Source of the DNA: an uncultured Bacilli bacterium
Lineage (GTDB): Bacteria; Bacillota_I; Bacilli_A; RF39; UBA660
Direction: 5' to 3'
Assembly: GCA_947623845.1 (NCBI GenBank)
Contig: CANQHM010000001.1
Location: 1-60,059, forward strand
Length of the DNA: 60,059 nt
The stretch's first letter is position 1; every line of letters starts with the position of its first letter. Both the position numbers and the translations under genes were made by a program. Below are positions 58,003-60,059 of the stretch, piece after piece. Below the pieces are notes generated by a model that saw only the letters and a program-made list of their open reading frames with translations, did no database searches and had not been told where the DNA came from.

Positions 58003-59232
58003 TTACCATCTAGTGTACCATTTTACACCAACGGCAGGGAAGCCGACTGGCTTAACAGAAGATGCTACAAACTTATTGAATGAAGAATAACCATATGGTC
58101 CACCACCTAAGTAATAACCAGTAGATATACCATAATGTAAGTGGGCACCGGTAGAGCATCTTTCATATGACCAAGTTTTAGGTCCACCACCTACGGTTGC
58201 TATAACATCATTTATAGTAACAGTATCGCCGACTTTAACATAAACATCTAGAACGTGAGCATATTGGATGGTGTAAGGTTTCCCTTGAACTTCACTATGA
58301 ACATAAATCATATTACCACCACAACTACTTCTTCTTGTAATTGCTGCAACTGTTCCATTAGTACCTGAATAAATTGGAGTACCCTCCGCATTACCAGCGA
58401 TATCAACAGCGTTGTGGAAACTACTAGCTGCTCCAGTGATAGGATCGACACGGTAACCCCAAGGACTTGATACCCAGCCATAAGGTAAAGGTTTTGTCCA
58501 ACCACTATTACTTGCTACTTTAACACAGTCACTAAGTAGTTGGTCATCACTTTGACAAATTCCCTCATAATATTTAATTAAGGCTTGTTGATTACTAATT
58601 TGGGAATTAATATCTTCATTAATTTCATTTAAAGCACTTAATTGATTCCTTAAAGAACTTATAGCATTGGTTGAAGCATCAATTTTGGCTTCTAGTTCTT
58701 TTTCTTTCGCTGCTAATTCAACTTTTAAGTCTTCATTTTTCTTAATTAAATCTTTTAATTCAGTTAATTTATTTTGATTGTAATCCGCAATTTGTTCGAC
58801 AGCAGAGATACGCATTATAAGTTCGGTAGTAGAACTAGCTTTCGTAATATATTCAATATATTCATTTTCCCCTTGCATTAATTGGTAATATTTTAATAAA
58901 GCTTTAGTTTCATCAGTAACACTCGCAATTTCATCTTCACATTCCACAATCTTATTTTGCGCTTCGGTAACCTCTGCTCTTACTTCTTCTTTTTCTTTAT
59001 CAGCTTGTTGTATACTACTAATATTTTGATTTATTTGGCCTTGAGTTAAAGCCTTTTGATTATCACTGTTAGCTTTTTCTTGTTTTAATTTTTCTAATTC
59101 TTTTTTCAAATCTCCTAAAGTATTAGCTTTAGTGCTTTCCGCTCTTGCAATTAAAGGATCAACAGTAACTGGAATTAGTAAAGCGACAATTAAGAGAATA
59201 CGAAATATTCCATTACTTATCTTTCTTATCAT
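58003..59232 (-). CDS. FtsX-linked M23 peptidoglycan hydrolase with coiled coil
   Basis: A 409-residue secreted murein hydrolase or activator. Seen: signal peptide (1-31), a long coiled coil (about 37-240; LKKELEKLKQEKANSD, KLTELKDLIKKNEDLKVELAAKEKELEAK), and a C-terminal M23/LytM domain (about 255-395) with FHNAVDIAGN (His and Asp zinc ligands) and GAHLHYGI (H-x-H). The coiled coil of such proteins binds the FtsEX complex; ATG 59232 overlaps the ftsX stop by four bases (ATGA), the usual FtsEX-PcsB/EnvC pairing. The type of catalytic domain is M23, not the CHAP or NlpC/P60 domain common in Bacillota. Confidence 0.92.
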   Translation of the reverse strand: MIRKISNGIFRILLIVALLIPVTVDPLIARAESTKANTLGDLKKELEKLKQEKANSDNQKALTQGQINQNISSIQQADKEKEEVRAEVTEAQNKIVECEDEIASVTDETKALLKYYQLMQGENEYIEYITKASSTTELIMRISAVEQIADYNQNKLTELKDLIKKNEDLKVELAAKEKELEAKIDASTNAISSLRNQLSALNEINEDINSQISNQQALIKYYEGICQSDDQLLSDCVKVASNSGWTKPLPYGWVSSPWGYRVDPITGAASSFHNAVDIAGNAEGTPIYSGTNGTVAAITRRSSCGGNMIYVHSEVQGKPYTIQYAHVLDVYVKVGDTVTINDVIATVGGGPKTWSYERCSTGAHLHYGISTGYYLGGGPYGYSSFNKFVASSVKPVGFPAVGVKWYTRW

Positions 59233-60059
59233 ATCTTTAAATACTTCCTTACTGCACGGTATGAACCAAACATACCAACAATACTTCCTAAAACAACAAT
59301 AGTTATAGAAACGATCATAATGACATTACTTGGATTTACTAATGTAATAATGTTAAAGAAGTGACCATCAAAGTGATCAAATAGAAGAATGTAACCATAT
59401 ACCGTAATAATTATAGGAATAATTGATCCTAGAACTCCTAAGATAAATCCTTCAAAGATGAACGGTAATCTTATAACCGTATTAGATGTTCCTACTAAAC
59501 GCATTATTTCAATTTCACTTCTTCTTGAGAAGATTGTAAGTTTGATAGTATTGCTAATTAAGAAAGCGGTGACAAGAATTAAGGAAACAACAATTACAAC
59601 CATAGTATTTTGAACGACTCTAAATATCGTAATAACTTCATCAACCATACCTTCACCATATTTAGCATCAGCAATATGTTCTATACCTTGAATTTCTTTA
59701 GCCGTTTCACTTAATTTAGTGGCATCAGTTACTTTGATTACTAAACTATCTAATAGAGGGTTTTCCGTTAAAACAGATAATGCCGTATCTAACTCGCTAG
59801 AAGTTTCTTGCATTTCAATTTTCCAATCATCTTTGCTTTTAAATTCGTGACTTTCATAACCATCTAAAGATTTTATAGTATTTATAGTGGCATCAATGTC
59901 TTCTTCACTAGTTCCATCTTCAAAGTAAGCAACAATAGTAAGTTCACTTTCTAGTTCTTTAGTAAAGTTATTAACATTTAAAGTTAAGACTACAGCGATG
60001 GCGACTAAGATTAAAGTTATACTAGTACAGGCAACAGAAGCAATACTTAAACTAAAATT
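59229..60059 (-). CDS. ftsX: Cell division protein FtsX, C-terminal part
   Basis: Membrane permease-like partner of FtsE that activates peptidoglycan hydrolases during division. The N-terminus lies beyond base 60059; 276 codons remain. Seen: part of the first membrane helix (SITLILVAIAVVLTLNV, near the 5' end), a large extracellular loop (ELESELTIVAYFEDGTS ... LSETAKEIQGIEHI), then three C-terminal membrane helices, with the conserved ISNTIKLTIFSRRSEIEIMRLVGTS cytoplasmic segment. It overlaps the start of the M23 hydrolase gene, so the two are co-translated. Confidence 0.93.
   Translation of the reverse strand, partial: NFSLSIASVACTSITLILVAIAVVLTLNVNNFTKELESELTIVAYFEDGTSEEDIDATINTIKSLDGYESHEFKSKDDWKIEMQETSSELDTALSVLTENPLLDSLVIKVTDATKLSETAKEIQGIEHIADAKYGEGMVDEVITIFRVVQNTMVVIVVSLILVTAFLISNTIKLTIFSRRSEIEIMRLVGTSNTVIRLPFIFEGFILGVLGSIIPIIITVYGYILLFDHFDGHFFNIITLVNPSNVIMIVSITIVVLGSIVGMFGSYRAVRKYLKI

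Noticed and set aside
1..60059. CRISPR array
   Set aside because: No set of regularly spaced identical repeats was seen. Tandem similarities are between surface genes only.

Overview
The window is A+T-rich (roughly 30% G+C by eye), uses the standard code with ATG/GTG/TTG starts, and has Gram-positive ribosome binding sites throughout. It carries spo0A, whiA, soj/spo0J-type parA and parB, clpP, a class B sortase, tagO, dapF and an ftsX plus peptidoglycan hydrolase pair. This points to a low-GC Bacillota with a single membrane, DAP-type peptidoglycan and sporulation ability, most likely an uncultivated gut Bacilli (Erysipelotrichales/RF39-like) lineage. The lineage is an inference; the gene content is seen.

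Layout. 0-7 kb: the 5' end of gpmI, two divergent cassettes each made of a surface protein and XRE regulator(s), spo0A with upstream 0A-box-like sites, then pgk-tpiA. 7-8.4 kb: a DUF3800 gene followed by a structured RNA candidate, then tRNA-Arg(CCG). 8.4-15.8 kb: housekeeping genes (superoxide reductase, dapF, two unknowns, a YugP-type protease, cysS, gltX). 16-23.3 kb: a compact minus-strand operon that looks like an undescribed RiPP pathway. It has an FtsJ-like methyltransferase, a radical SAM/SPASM enzyme, a 37-residue precursor peptide ending in CCQNQY, a second methyltransferase, a tandem amidohydrolase, a second radical SAM/SPASM enzyme, a PqqD-like protein and a GNAT. It is headed by a strong promoter, a 15-codon leader ORF and an intrinsic terminator, and an IS30-family element abuts the promoter. 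25-28 kb: two small WG-like proteins and a Clp ATPase whose second AAA module lacks a Walker A.

28-40 kb is a cell-envelope region. It holds a TasA/camelysin-like surface protein whose promoter has a 10-G tract as spacer, gtrA, tagO, a membrane-anchored cohesin protein next to a dockerin-bearing glucosaminidase, an LCP-PASTA ligase and a beta-helix protein with an NPETS sorting signal. A solitary IS605-type tnpB element sits between that protein and a class B sortase. 40-48 kb: an FAD enzyme, DUF1292, an AbgT transporter, DUF951, MscS, parB, parA and a YhcG nuclease. 48-60 kb: two more surface-protein/XRE cassettes flanking gap, a TGS-type nucleoside kinase, clpP, a kinase-like protein and whiA, then an M23 hydrolase and ftsX running off the end.

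The main themes are: (1) five paralogous surface proteins sharing an N-terminal export module but differing in their C-terminal domains. Four are divergently paired with their own XRE regulator, the fifth has a candidate phase-variable promoter, and the promoter dyads all differ. (2) A candidate new radical-SAM RiPP system. (3) Envelope assembly by cohesin-dockerin docking and class B sortase.
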